This document shows, piece by piece, positions 11,600 through 24,820 of a stretch of DNA of 64,000 nucleotides (the stretch's first letter is position 1; every line of letters starts with the position of its first letter). The position numbers and the translations under genes are program-made. A model generated the notes under the pieces. That model was not told where the DNA came from and did not search any database. It saw nothing but the letters and a program-made list of their open reading frames with translations. This stretch comes from Piper betle (lineage: Eukaryota > Streptophyta > Magnoliopsida > Piperales > Piperaceae): NCBI GenBank assembly GCA_033002965.1, contig JAURVB010014120.1, positions 62,001-126,000 of the forward strand, given 5' to 3'.

Positions 11600-12264
11600 T
11601 TACTTCTTCACCTTCTTCGCCGCCGGCTTCTTCACTGGCGTCCTCCTCGTCGCCGGCGCCGCCCTCTTCTTCGCCGGCGTCGCCTTCGCCTTGGCCGTCT
11701 TCTTCGGCTTGGCGACGGCCACCTTCGTCTTCTTCGCCGCCACGGCGGCGGCCTTCTTCGGCTTCGCCACCGGCTTCGGCTTCGCGACGGTCTTGGGCTT
11801 TGGCTTTGCGGCGGCGGGCTTGGCCGGGGCGACGGCGGCGGAGGCCTTGGAGGGAGCTTGAAGGAGTTCTTGACCTTGACGAGCTTGCCGCCGGCGACGA
11901 ACTTCTTGATCTGGACGAACAGTACCTTCTTGAAGTTGGGCGGTAGATCCTTCTGCTTATCCTCGATGAATTTGGCGATGGCGTACGTGCTCGACCCGGT
12001 CCGCTCCTTCAGAGCTGCTATCGCCTCCGTCACCATCTACGCACCCAACCACATGCCACGATCGGCAAACCGAATCGGAAAAACCAGTAAAAACAAAAGA
12101 AAACAAAAAGAATCAAGCGAAACAGGGCTCCATCGACTCACCACAAAGTAAGGGGGATGGGTGGCGGGGGCGCGGGGCTTCCTTGGGGCGGCCTTCTTGG
12201 CCTTGGCTGCGGCGGGGATGGCGTCGGCTGCGGCCATCGTCGGAGCGTCGGATAATGAGAACAT
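11600..12264 (-). CDS. Linker histone H1, with a one-base frameshift in the C-terminal tail
   Basis: Two exons on the minus strand: 12142–12264 (41 codons) and 11600–12036, with a GTGAGT donor and TAG acceptor. The globular (winged-helix) domain spans about residues 36–105, starting THPPYFV|MVTEAIAALKER and ending GGKLVKVKNSFKL. It binds nucleosomes at the DNA entry and exit site and compacts chromatin. After KNSFKL the open frame becomes Pro/Arg-rich and stops at 11632. One base has been lost in the G run at 11852–11854 (a C run in the gene). The alternate frame from there is a classic H1 tail, rich in Lys, Ala and Pro with KPK and AKK repeats, ending at TAA 11600–11602. The intact protein would have about 186 residues, like the shorter plant H1s. 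Met10 is an alternative start. This is a pseudogene or mutant allele, or a homopolymer sequencing error. Confidence 0.88.
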
Positions 12265-12291
12265 CGGTGAAGAGATGGGAGAGCGAAGTGG

Positions 12292-12300
12292 TTTATATAG
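12292..12300 (-). promoter_or_regulatory. TATA box of histone H1
   Basis: On the minus strand this reads CTATATAAA, 28–36 bases upstream of the H1 ATG at 12264. The short distance implies a very short 5' UTR if the first ATG is used, or use of Met10. Confidence 0.65.
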
Positions 12301-13419
12301 GGGGCGGTCGGCGAAGACGATCTCTGATTGGTCGATTTTGGAAGACGCGGATCGAGGATTTTGCCGTGAGTTTGAATGTGGTCGGTTGGATCGGATTGTG
12401 ATCGACGGTTGATGATGGTTTGAGGGTACGAGGTGTGGATTGAACGGGCGTGGCGTTTTGAGGGCGTTGAGTAGCCGGCGTACGTTGGGGTAGGAAGTGT
12501 GTTTCTTGGTTGGATTTGTTAATTTGTGATTAGGGTTGGGGTTGGTGATTTTTTACGGGGATTAGTTTGTGGGGAAGGGGGTTCTTGGCTTTGTGGAGAG
12601 TGATTAACTGAGGGTTAAGGGTTGAGTTGTGTTAGCCAAATATTGGATTATGTTGGTGGTGGTACAAAGCTTATTCTCGAAGGATTTGTTTCTTTCACAG
12701 CAGCTTGTTTCTGCATTAAACACGGGTTTAGGGTATAGAGTAGAGTTTAATTGTAACCGAATATACTTTTGGGTTTTTAGCCAATAAATTTTGTAATTTA
12801 TAGTGTAAATAACATGATAAAGGTTGTCTTTTTTTTTGTATTGATCCCCGTGGTAAGTGTTGAGAGAAATCATCCTTGTGTAATACTTGTTGCATTTCAT
12901 GTATTTTATGTTCTTCATTTCACATATTTGAAGTGTCTATACCCTTGATCACATGATAGCAAATAAATTTACTCACGGTGCCCTTTTTTCTTACCTAAAT
13001 TGTGTCATAAGCGATTCTTTTAACAATTTTCTTCAATTCATTGATTCCAAATATATTCTACTCTATAATTTCTCGCCATTTTTTGATCAAAATGGAAATC
13101 TTCATCTCCACTTTAAAAAATTTTGTGTCACCCGACATGACTATAAAATGTTAAATTTAATTAATTGTGGAGTAGAGTCCAAGGTGTTACACAAGCATTC
13201 ACCAAAACATCCATTAGATAGAGCAATACTACTATTAAGTACTAAGTAGAAGACCATTCTCAATCAATTTAAAATAATATATGATGTCAATTTCCAAACA
13301 AATCAAGTGGGAGAAGACTAACAATGCCATAATTTCAAATACATGAACTTTATTTATTTAGTTTATAACATCTTGGATTTTATTTTATCGGTTTAAGTAA
13401 ATAAAAGGATAAAATAAAC
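12301..13419. other. H1 promoter and spacer, left part of duplicated block copy A
   Basis: Parts of this stretch recur in copy B (from about 22180, matching 12750 on) and in copy C (from 53358, matching 12292 on). No coding region is supported. Confidence 0.6.
12330..12353 (-). promoter_or_regulatory. CCAAT-like box and histone octamer motif of the H1 promoter
   Basis: CGCGGATC at 12346–12353 matches the plant histone-gene octamer associated with S-phase and meristem expression. Nearby, CTGATTGGTC on the plus strand gives CCAATCAG on the gene strand. The orphan copy at 53.4 kb has CACGGATC instead of CGCGGATC. Confidence 0.55.
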
Positions 13420-16400
13420 TCACAAGGGCTTGAGAGAGATCCACCTTCCAAACATTGCTAGAGTTTCCTTTGGCTTATATTCAGTTGTTGAATAACCTGA
13501 ACCATGATCATTGACAGATATATTCATCAAACCAATTAAGTTCACATAACTTCTCACAAACTATTAAAATATATATATCAAAGGTTTTTCCTCCTCCCCC
13601 AACAACTTATGCTCGTAAGAAAAAATGGTGGTTTTGTATGAATGTCATTTGTTTGTGAACCTTTTTCATTTATTAGTAAAGCATGATATTGAGGCCCTTC
13701 TCTATTAATAGTTATATTCTATTTTGATTCTTTGAGTTGCAGGTAATAGTCAGGGTTGCACAAAATAAGTTTAATTTTTAAAGATGATTTGTAAACATTC
13801 TTTTCCTATATAAGAATATTAAGCTTATCAATAATTATAAACATACTATTTATTAAATACTATAAAACTTAAAAGATTTGATATAGGGGCACCTTCCATG
13901 CAAGGCAAATTTTAATACTTTTTATTTAATAATTTTATATTATAATTGTTATCTTATGAAAAGATTTGCAAATCTTTTATATTAAAATTATAAATAATTG
14001 AATCTTTTCAACTCAATCTAATACTTTTAATATTTTCATCTTAATTATCAATGTAACTGTAATAAAATTAAATTCAAAATATATTTAAACTAGTGCGTTT
14101 TTTAAAAATTTAAAAATAGATCATATTGATGTAAAATAAAATAAAATTTTAACAACTTCCTACTTAAGCACTTTATTTTTATATATATAAATTTTATTAC
14201 GTGGGACTTACTAAAAAATATTCAAATTAAATATATAGTTCATATAAATTGTAGGATGTATAACTCACCTTAAATTGTTTTCAAAATAATTATAAACATT
14301 ATATTTAAATATAATGTGATTTGATAAGCATGAAAAATATTAGTCAATTATTAATTTTGCCATGATTTTCCTTTCTATCACCCTTCTCTCTAATGTCTCC
14401 TTCCTCCCCTCTCTACATCTATTTCCTTGGACATAACAAATTCATAGAATATCACATCAAACAAAAATTCATATTAACTATAGAGAGTAACTAGCTAATA
14501 GTCCATGCAATAACTTCACAGTAGCAATGTTAGGTCATTAGCATATTGTCGTGTATACCTGTTACTTATAATCAACACCTACATAATAGACATTTAGGAT
14601 GATGATATATGTTAATTTCTCAGTCATCCAAGCCAAAAAAGAGAATCAAGCCAAATGTATTGCTAATAGCATAATGTACTAACCCTGCAACTTGATCACC
14701 AACCATCCAAGGTCTACTCTCATCCTCTGTTGAGAAATTAAGATATATAATCCAAGCTTCCGAGGCACTAAAAGCACTTATATAGTCATGATCACCACTG
14801 TGACAATTGTTTGACATACAGGTGCAGAATGAGAACATATGTGAGTAGGATAAAGCCATGAAAATCAAAGTTCTCTATTAAGGCCTCCAAAAATTGATTC
14901 TTCACATCTGGTTGATCTTTTTGCTTTCTTCTTTTGATGACCCATTATTTTTTTCATCAACCAAACGTCTAGATTTGTAATTGAAATGCAAAAAAAGGCC
15001 CCAATATGATTGGCCAACCTTGGAACCATTATGTGCAAAAAAAAAATTGAAATCATGAAGATGGTTATTACTAGTCTAAACATATTTTTCACCTGTAAAT
15101 TAGAGCTCCCCTCTTCATTAGAAATAAATGATATTCTATTGAATCATAGATATCCATTGTATAGTTGAACATTTTGGATTTGGAACTACTGCCTACAAAG
15201 TACAAAGTCACCAACATCAGAGATCACAAGTTACATTTGAACAAAGAGCTAACTATAAAAAAATTTCCTCCAATACTTTGGGATGGAGTTAACCATTGAT
15301 TGGAATTACTTCTGTAGCATGAAGAGCCTACCTTACCGTCATATTATTTACCTTAAAAAAATGTACTTATATGTCTCATCCTGTAATAAAAAAGAGAGTT
15401 TATGTAAACATTTATAATTAGTTTGCAAAATGTGAACATACCTTCTATCAAAAATGAAAATTGACACACATCAAATATATTATAATTTGCCAAGAGAATT
15501 ATTTTGTAGTTTTCTTTTCCAATAACAGAAAGCTATGACAGATTTAGAGAGATATAAAGAGTCCTTGCACTTAGGTGGCAAGGTCATGGACTGTTTTTGT
15601 AGGTACAGTCCTTCAACATTTGTTCTTTCTCCTCCATTTACATATGATGCTCCATATTTGGTCTAGAGATACACCGACAAAGAAATTACAAGACCACAAA
15701 TCATATATTAATTTGTGGCTGTTTATATATCAATATAACATGGATAAGACATAGTGAATCAATATATACAAGTGCCACTAAACCTCCTCCACGGCTTTCA
15801 TGTTCTTCAAACACAAGGCACTCAGAGGGGCCTATTGTAGTGGCCTCCATAGCTTTCTTTGATTTTCTGAATTGCATAAACCAAAAGGTGATAGCATATA
15901 TATAAGTTGAAACCACAACGCGCTAATTACTCAAACAAAAGTAAGAAGAAAAAGCAATGACGTCAAGATAGAATAACCTGGTAAAGCTCATAGGATGTAA
16001 GGCCCATTCCATATGCAAAAGAAATTCTATGAGTAGTTTCAAAATCTTAGATTGTTAATGCATTACCCAGCAAGAAACCCCAACAAACATTTGTCAAACA
16101 GTTTGCAGTGGTGTTTATCAAAAGAGGTTATCTTCTTCTAACAATATTATTATGTAACAAGAATCTTCTTCTATAATCTTGTTAAGATAAATGTCATTCA
16201 CATTAAGATTAGATTGATTCTTTCATTTCTTCAATATTTGCGACAAGAATTTAACTTGATCATCAAACACATAGAAACGGAAGATATGAACTCAATTCTG
16301 GATTAAGTGTGTAACACCCCATTTCGGCTCACCCGTGAACCGACCCGGAAATGTCACCAGCGACCGAACCGTTCGCTAATCTACTAGATTCGGTTAAGCC

Positions 16401-19299
16401 GACCAGGATCTACTCTCGGCGTTTCAAGATGGAGATGCAAATGTGAAATGCATGAATGGGAACAATTGGGTTCTAACGCGGTCCTACATGCATGCTATGA
16501 TGTACAAGCAAAATAAGACAAAACAACAAATGCGAAACCGAAAGAAAATATATACTATTTTATAAAAATACGATAACGCATAACAATCTACCATGACATT
16601 AAATCATTATCTCATTCGTTTTTACCCGAGCCGAGTCTGAACTCCAAGGCTCCCTACTCATTCATATTTATCAGTTCGTTTCATGACAAGTAATTCATGA
16701 CAAGTAATTCATTCAAGCAAACACATCAAAATTATCATTTACATAACAATAACACACCATCATTATACATTACACGCGGCAGGTACATGTGTGCGCGGTT
16801 CCGTGCTGCTCCTCCGCAGTCCCGACAGCTTTCATCGCTCACATTCCTCACCTACATATATATAGAAAAACCGTCAGTAACGAGTGTTACCGGCCCGGAA
16901 AATAACTAATATCAATCTGGCACAGGAGAGCAAACTCTCCTGTTGAATGAAAACCATATACTTCCTCAAGAACTCTCATCAGGGCACATACGGGAGCCGT
17001 CGCCCTCGGGTCGACAGCGTCCCCCTATCTTTCACATTCTCATGCCTTGGCCATTTCTCTATTACTTCTCGCGTCAAATCTCATTCCTTTCCGCCCTCTG
17101 CACCTTCCATATTACTCCTGGCCTTGCGCACGAAGGCCGAGTACTCTCAGGCAGTCGCCTTCAGTACCCTTTGAAACCACAAGTCTAGACATGCGCTGCA
17201 ATGCAGTACCCGTAAACCTCCACACTTCTCTAGGTTTGAGGAACTCAAAGGTGGAGTTGTCAGGATCCCTCGGGAATGAAACGGCCCGCACACCATTCCA
17301 GAGCCCACTGTCGACACACACGTGCCCGCTCGCGTAGCACGGTAGTCGGATTTCCCTCATTCAGTCTCTCACAAAAACACGAAAACTATACATATATATA
17401 GGTCTGGGTTGGGATTTATACAATAGGCCCGAAGGCAACGTGAGCTGGATCTGAAGTTCGAAAACAAACTCGAGGGATCTCATCCTCGAGGGTTATTAAT
17501 CCGGAAAATCATTGGCTAAATGGCCCGAGTTAAGTGGGATTCGATAAAACGCCACTTAACTCGTCCTGCACATAATAAATCAAATACACAAGAGAGTAGC
17601 GTAAATCAGAGAACGAGTCCTAAACGGACCTGGTAGAAGCTCCAAACGGGTCCACGCGCCTAGGCGGCGAGCTCCTACACCGTACCTACACAATCAAGCT
17701 AAAAACTAACGCCCGCATGATGAATCACACATCCTATAGCATGCACACACAATCAACACAATCACTCATCAATCAACACACATCAACCTATATCAATTCT
17801 AGCAACTCTACTTAGGCTAGTTTGCATTAGATCATGATCATTACCTAATTACCCTAATTAGTTTCTTAGCCTCCATTTTTAACACCACTTAATCAAACAA
17901 ATTTCAGATTTTATCCTTAATCAAATCTATATTTATATACATTATTATAACACGCAATTCACCAATCCTAGCATGCAATTCTAATAATCAATACTTTCAA
18001 ATAATTAAGTTAAAATAAATTATACCTCGCGTCATCGAAAATCGGCGACGGCTAAGGTTTCCGTTTCGCGGCTCGAAACTCGAATTCGGCACCTAGCGGC
18101 GTCCGAAGTCCGATCAGATTGGACTGGGTGCGTTCGACGGATGATCCGGCTAATTTCCCACGAATCCAATTTTTCGGCGGTTTCGGCGGTTTTCCAGCGA
18201 GTGTCGGCGGTTTTCCGGCGGATTCCGACGGTTTTCCGGCGATGATTCGGGACGGGGCAATCAGGGGGTCTATCGGCACCAGCTCGATGAGCTCGGTCCA
18301 ATGGTGGTGTCAAACAGGGTAGCCGAGGCGGCGATGGCCGTCGACGGCGGCGTCGAAATTGGGCGGCGGCGGTGTGCTCCGATCGGGGCTCCGGCCGGCC
18401 TCGACGGCGCTCGGGATGGTGGGGGAAATGTCGGCGATGGCGAGAGGGTGGTCGTCGGGGTCACAACGGCGGCGGCCTGGCCCGGACGACGGCGAATCGA
18501 TGGGCGGAGCGTCGCGGTTCACGGGCTGGTTCTGGCGTCGTGGCGAGGTGGTGGCGGCCGGGGCTGTTCGGGGTGGCACGGTGACGACAAGGCAAGGCGG
18601 GGCGGAGTCGATCGGCGGCAGCACGGCGTCGGCGGCAGTGCACGGCAGTGACGGCGGCAAGGGTTTGGGTGAGGAAGGGTCGGGAGGGAGAAGAAGTGTT
18701 CTCAATGGCAAACTCGTAATTTAGTATTGACTCGATTCCGACTCGAGTCAAAATAATAACTTGTTCGTAATAAATTCTAAAAAAATTCTAGAAAAATGTG
18801 GAAAAATTACATAAAATAAAACAAACACAACAACATCCAAATGGCATGCTCTATAACTAATAACCCACCCGAATATAATCAAACGCGTCCTAATACGTTA
18901 TTCGGCCTAAAACTATTTCTACGATCAAACATATAAAAGAAAAAAATACTGCATACTTTTACATATTCTGATAACTCATTTCTCACCATATTTTTTATGT
19001 TATCATCATATATTCAAGTACACATGACTCTCATCGCTCAGAACTCACAGCTGGTCTCGACTCAGCACGCAGTTCATGAAACTGACTCGACTCGAACCAA
19101 CGGTTGAACCGACTGGTTCGGTAACGTAAAACTCTGACTCGAGTCACGGGTTTTACAAAGTGCCAACAGATAAAACCTCTAGTATGGAGTTCTTACCATG
19201 AACTAATTCTTGCACCAGCTAAGGAACAACAATACCAGAATGTGATACTCCTTCAATGTAGAGCGGATTGGATAAGAAGTTGGGGAACTCAACATACCA
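13420..19299 (-). pseudogene. Serine carboxypeptidase-like (SCPL) pseudogene, copy A
   Basis: Exons recognised by translation, 5' to 3' on the minus strand: 19197–19299 (FLSNPLYIEGVSHSGIVVP), 15978–~16045 (HRISFAYGMGLTSYELYQ), possibly 15.7–15.9 kb, 14684–14797 (SGDHDYISAFSASEAWI, then RPWMVGDQVAG) and 13420–13560 (TEYKPKETLAMFGRWISLKPL, stop). These match the nucleophile-elbow, middle, GDHD and C-terminal segments of plant SCPL proteases/acyltransferases, which are secreted or vacuolar. Lesions: a TAG at 19219–19221, the canonical GGGHTAPEY is GSGYSTTEY so the catalytic His is Tyr, an LTR sits between exons (16310–19157), and the 5' exons are missing beyond the LTR at 20035. The Ser of the elbow is retained (GVSHSG for GDSYSG). 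Confidence 0.8.
16310..19157 (+). mobile_element. Solo LTR, family 1 (2848 bp), in the SCPL copy A
   Basis: Begins TGTAACACCCC and ends GGTTTTACA, flanked by an exact 5-bp duplication AAGTG (16305–16309 and 19158–19162). Copy B has the empty site at about 29786. TG…CA ends, a 5-bp target duplication and no internal region indicate a solo LTR of a retrotransposon. Inside is a GC-rich block (18030–18700) with short CGGCGGTTTTCCGG-type repeats, then an AT-rich end carrying the GACTCGATTCCGACTCGAG core seen in the 1–2.2 kb array. Alternative: a TIR element, since the ends are weakly inverted. Confidence 0.8.
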
Positions 19300-20034
19300 C
19301 TATGAGCATAAGGAAAAGATAAGTTAATTTATTGCATGATCTTCTTATAAGCCATAGTATGTGTTTGTCTGAACCAAGTAATCGAACCCCTTGGTCAAGC
19401 TCATGCCTTTATAGCTAGCCAACACCTACGAATTGGGTGAGGATTGCATGCCCTAAACAGTGGAGTTAATTAAAGGAGAGCATAGCAGTTCATCATTTAT
19501 AAATACTAGTTGCAAGATTATGGAAAAGGGGGCTAGTCGTTGCTGAAAAAAAGAGAGAATAAGAGGATAAAAACGAAGCAGGAAAGGAAGAAGTAAGGGG
19601 AGGGGCCCCTCGCCGGAGCAACACCTCCGACAACCTTGAAGCCCATCAAATTAGAGCTTTGAGTGCCCTCGAGACCGTAAGAACCACCGCCGGTGAAGTC
19701 TACCCTAGCCAGAAAAGCAAAGAGAAGACCCCGCCCCCTCCAGAGCAATGGAGAACCTGCGAACTGCCATCTTCCCGACCTCCATCCGGCCAGCACAGAT
19801 CATCTCCAACCACTTCACCGCCACCAATACACTCATCTCACCACCACCTATGAAATCCAATCGAGACCCACTGCCGGAGAAGCCCATAGCAGCCAAACAA
19901 TCATCGACAATCTACCCACCAGAGAAGAAAGGAGTTAAAACCGCATCGTCAAGTTTGAAGCCACTGTCCAACCAGCCCAAGCCGCCTACGACAAATTCAC
20001 CACTTCCACCAGGTTCTCCTCAACACAGCCAACA
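19300..20034. other. SCPL intron remnant with unidentified coding-like GC-rich segment
   Basis: After SCPL intron sequence, 19580–20034 is GC-rich with an open plus frame (19748–20095, beginning MENLRTAIFPTSIRPAQIIS). A homologous stretch lies at 30260–30732 in copy B. It continues on the other side of the family 2 LTR there (33219–33760) and in copy C (57948–58500). No protein family was recognised. Confidence 0.4.
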
Positions 20035-22171
20035 TGTAACACCCCAAATCTGGTTCATATTCAAAAACCGAACCGGAATATCACTGGATAGATGACATGC
20101 TACTATATGGATGACATGACAACCAACTCATACTAAAAATAATTTCAATGAAAATCATAAAATTCGTAAGATAAGATGGACAGAGTCACCCCTAAATGTG
20201 CAATTAAGGGCCACCTTGTCAAATCATGGTATATAAATATATAGATCTAAATACATTCATTGCACGATATTTTTCACTTACACATTTAATTTGACCACAT
20301 GAAAACATTCTTGGCATTTGGGTCTCAACGACCCACCTATTTTTTTACAAATTTACTTTCATCATTCGATTTGCACACTAATAGCTGTTTTAAATCATCA
20401 TATCACTATCCATTTCTATTTACCACAATCTTCATCATAAGTATTTCATTGTTCATAATAACATAACAATACAATTAAAACAGACAAAAGAAATATTCGG
20501 TCAGTGCATATGCTTGCGTGCAAGAGACATCACTGCTCCTCTGTCTAGACTAGCTCATCCTACTTATGATCATCACCTACATATATTATAAAAACACGTC
20601 AATAACGAGTATTAATGGTCAAAAAATATAAGTAACATTAAACTGGCTATGAGAGCAAACTCTCATATCAAAGAAAACATTCTCGACATTTGGGTCTCGA
20701 CCCACCTATTCATTTTATTCACATTTTATTTTTATCATTCAACTTGCACACTAATATCTGTTTCAAATCATCATATCACTAGACATTTCTATTTACCACA
20801 ATCTTCATCATAAGTATTTCATTGTATATAATAACATAACAACACAATTAAAACAGTCAAAAGAAACATTTGGTCGGCGCATGTGTGTGCGTGCAAGAGA
20901 CATCACTACTCCTCTGTCTAGACTGGCTCATCTTACTCATGATCATCACCTACATATATTATGAAAACACGTTAGTAACGAATGTTACTGGTCCAAAAAT
21001 ATAACTAATATTAAATTGGCTATGAGAGCAAACTCTCATATCAAAGAAAGCATTCATATACTTCTCATGAACTCTTTGAAAGGCACCTACTGAGGAGCCA
21101 TTGGGCTGTAAACCCAGTAGCATCCTGAACTGATTGTTTTGTTGTTGCTGATTTTCTCATTTCATTTGCTAGTCCCTCAGGACTATTAGTATATCCTAAG
21201 CCTTATCCTTTCCTTCAAAATTTTCCTGGCCTAGTCACCTTTAGTACCCTTTGAACTACTAGTTCGGACATGCGCTGTACTAAACAGTACCCGTAAACCT
21301 TCACGTTTCTCTGAATGTGAGGAACTAAAAATAGTAGTTATCACTATCCCTCGGGATTGGAACAACCCGTTTAGTAATTCAGAGCTAGCTTTGACCGGCA
21401 CGTGTATTCGCTCATAGTACGTACAAGTCAGTTTTCCCATTTCTCATCTCACTAAAAACTCGATAAAACTATATATAGGTCTGGGAAGGGATTTACATAA
21501 TAGGCTCGGAGGCTACATGTGGTGGATCTTGTTTTCAAAAATATACTCGAGGGATCTCATACTCGAGGGTTAATAATCCAAAAACTGGTTGATTAAATGG
21601 CCCAGGTTAAATGGGATCTGATAATACGTAAAACAATACATAATAGAATATAGTGTAAAACAAGAAACGAGTCCTAACGGACCTGGTAGAAACTTTGAGC
21701 ATGTCCTTATGCCTAGGCAGTGAACTCCTACTCCGTACCTACATAACAAGACTAAATACTAATACCCAGTATAATGCATGAATGCTACACTCCTTATCAA
21801 TCCATACAAGACACCATATATTTACATGTATTTAAATTCAAACTTTAATTCATTATTAGCATCTGTTAACATGTATTTAAATTCAAATCAACACCTATTT
21901 ACAATCAAACAAAAATCATACAACAATCAATTAAAATCGGATAAATTTTTATACCTAATCGTCAGTCTTGTGGCGATGACGACAAGTTGTGGTCGGCTCG
22001 AGTGAGGATCGTGGGAAGAGGGACTGGAGAATAAGAATAAGGAAGTTAGGTGAGGAGGATGGTAGTGGCCGAATGGTGACAGTGTAAGAGGTATGAAATA
22101 AATAGATGTCAGGGGGAAGAAAACAATTGGTTGGTGAGAAAAATGAGTGGTCGGGAAGAAAAATGATTGGC
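20035..22171 (+). mobile_element. Family 2 LTR, copy A, truncated at its 3' end
   Basis: Begins TGTAACACCCCAAATC directly after CAACA (20030–20034), the same site and duplication as the full element at 30733–33213. It breaks off at about 22171, where sequence matching the H1 promoter spacer (12750 on) begins. It lacks the last ~500 bp of the element. A ~376-bp internal tandem duplication is present (20298–20673 and 20674–21049). Confidence 0.75.
20298..21049. repeat. Tandem duplication of ~376 bp inside the truncated LTR
   Basis: Two head-to-tail copies, each starting with AAAACATTCT and running through CTCCTCTGTCTAGACT to CTCATATCAAAG. The equivalent regions of the LTRs at 30733 and 55541 have only one copy. 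Confidence 0.75.
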
Positions 22172-22845
22172 TACAACCGTAACCGTACGTACTTTTGGGT
22201 TTTTAACCAATAAATTTTGTAATTTGTAGTGTAAATAACATGATAAAGGTTGTCTTTTTTTTTGTATTGATCCTCGTGATAAGTGTTGAGAGAAATCATC
22301 CTTGTGTAATACTTGTTGCATTTCATGTATTTTATGTTCTTCATTTCACATATTTGAAGTGTCTATACCCTTGATCACATGATAGCAATAAATTTACTCA
22401 TGGTGCCCTTTTTCTTACCTAAACTGTGTCATTAGCGATTCTTTTAACGGTTTTCTTCGATCCATTGATTCCAAATATATTCTACTCCATAATTTCTCCC
22501 CATTCTTTGATCAAAATGAAAATCTTCAACTCAACCTTGAAAAAAATTATGTCACTCGACTCGACTATAAAATGTTAAATTCAATTATTTGTGGAGTAGA
22601 GCCCAACGTGTTACACAAGCATTCACCAAAACATCTAATAGATAGAGCAATACTACTATTAAATACTAAGTAGAAGACCATTCTCAATCAATTTAAAAGA
22701 ATATATGATGTCAATTTCCAAACAAATCAAGTGGGAGAAGACTAACAATGCCATAATTTCAAATACATGAACTTTATTTATTTAGTTTATAACATCTTGG
22801 ATTTTATTTTATTGTTTTAAGTAAATAAAAGGGTAAAATAAACTC
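22172..22845. other. Start of duplicated block copy B
   Basis: Sequence homologous to 12750–13419, beginning within the old H1 promoter spacer. The H1 TATA region and coding sequence are absent from this copy. Confidence 0.65.
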
Positions 22846-24820
22846 ACAAGGCCTGAGAGAGATCCACCTTCCAAACATTGCTTGATTTTCCTTTGGCTTA
22901 TATTCAGTTGCTGAATAACATGAACCATGATCATTGACAGATATATTCATCAAACCAATTAAGTTCACATAACTTCTCACAAACTGTTAAAATATATATA
23001 TCAAAGGTTTTTCCTCCTCCCCCAACAACTTATGCTTGTAAGAAAAAATGGTGGTTTTGTATGAATGTCATCTGTTTGTGAACCTTTTCATTTATTAGTA
23101 AAGCATGTTATTGAAGCCCTTCTCTATTAATAGTTATATTCTATTTTGATTCTTTGAGTTGCAGGTAATAGTCAAGGTTGCACAAAATAAGTTTAATTTT
23201 TAAAGATGATTTGTAAACATTCTTTTCCTATATAAGAATATTAAGCTTATCAATAATTATAAACATTCTATTTATTAATATTATAAAACTTAAAAGATTT
23301 GATATAGGGGCACCTTCCATGCAAGGCAAATTTTAATACTTTTTATTTAATAATTTTATATTATAATTGTTATCTTATGAAAAGATTTGCAAATCTTTTA
23401 TATTAAAAATATAAATAATTGAATCTTTTCAACTCAATCTAATACTTTTAATATTTTCATCTTAATTATCAAAGTAACTATAATAAAAATTAAATTCAAA
23501 ATATATTTAAACTAGTGCATTTTTTAAAGAAATTTAAAATAGATCATATTGATGTAAAATAAAATAAAATGGTACCAACTTCCTACTTAAGTACTCTATT
23601 TTTTATATATATAAACTTTATTATGTGGGACTCACTAATTTTTTTACTCGGAATCGGCCGATTGAAATCGGATCGGAAGAAATCAGATTTGAAACGGCCT
23701 TCGAATTGGACTTTTTATAAAACGGTCGACGAATTAGCCGATTCACCCAGATTTCGACCGATTCAGAATCGGGATAAATTAAGAAGAATTAGTTTTTATG
23801 GTAAATGATAAAAATACCCTAGGTATGATATTAAATAAATTATTTACACATGGGTAAAAGTGGAATCCGCCGCCGCCGACCCGTGTGCCGCACCTTGCAT
23901 CTGCCCCTCCCTCTGCCGCCGCCCTCCCTCTGTTGGTTTGCCGCTGCCCCTTCCCTCCGGCCTCTATTTGTAAAGTTGCAATTTTTTTGTTTAAAATTTT
24001 CATGCTTGCCATTTCTGTTTGTTCACATTTGATGTTCTTTATGTTCATGTGTTGAGTACTTTGTGCATTGGTCTAATTGATTCTTTGTTGTCTTAAGTCA
24101 TCCTTGCTTATTTATTTTTCAGAGCTTGATGTGTGCCTATGTTTGATTTTTGATGGAATTTGTTTTGTCATATGAAAATGTACTCAAAGGTTTAAGTGAT
24201 TTCTGTGAGCAATAATTTAAAGCATCAATTGGTTGTTGGTTGAATTAAAAGCATTATTTGGTTAATGCAAAATTGCCAAGCACATCCGGTGGTATTTCAG
24301 ATAGGGTTTAAAAAATCTGTATAAAATTGGGATTGTTGGCTGTCAATCTCTACCAAAAATAGCCCTTTTCATTTTTAATGGAGAAATCAAATCAAAGAAA
24401 ATAATGTAATTGGCAACAGCAAGTTAATTAGAAGACAGAAGCTTTTGGAAAACTGCCAGATATATAGTGTAGAAAGCATACCATCATATATCTCACATGT
24501 CACAAGAATGCAGTGTAGCTTCCACACCTCCAAAATCAATGGCAGTACGTTCATGAAATTTTTTTAGAAACATCCGAATTTAATTGATGATTGATGATTG
24601 ATGGTCGATTTGTTGATGATTGTTTACTTCAATTAATTTTGTATCGTCATTGTGCAGACTTGTTTGTTCTTATATATAATTTGTTGTTGTCGATGGCCTA
24701 CTTGATGGTTGTTTAATTTAATTTATGATCTCACGCTCTCCTGCCGTTTTGGCACTCACTTAGATTTTGAATTTAGTTGTTACTGTATTTTTTATCATTG
24801 TCAGAATTGTCATAGGGAAG

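Noticed and set aside
14865..15092. 75-codon minus frame rich in hydrophobic residues
   Set aside because: Lies in an SCPL pseudogene intron, not conserved as an open frame in copy B.
18032..18751. Open frames in the GC-rich part of the family 1 LTR (also 46850–47203 and 49550–50199)
   Set aside because: They lie inside solo LTRs, overlap on both strands, differ between LTR copies and show no gag or pol motif.
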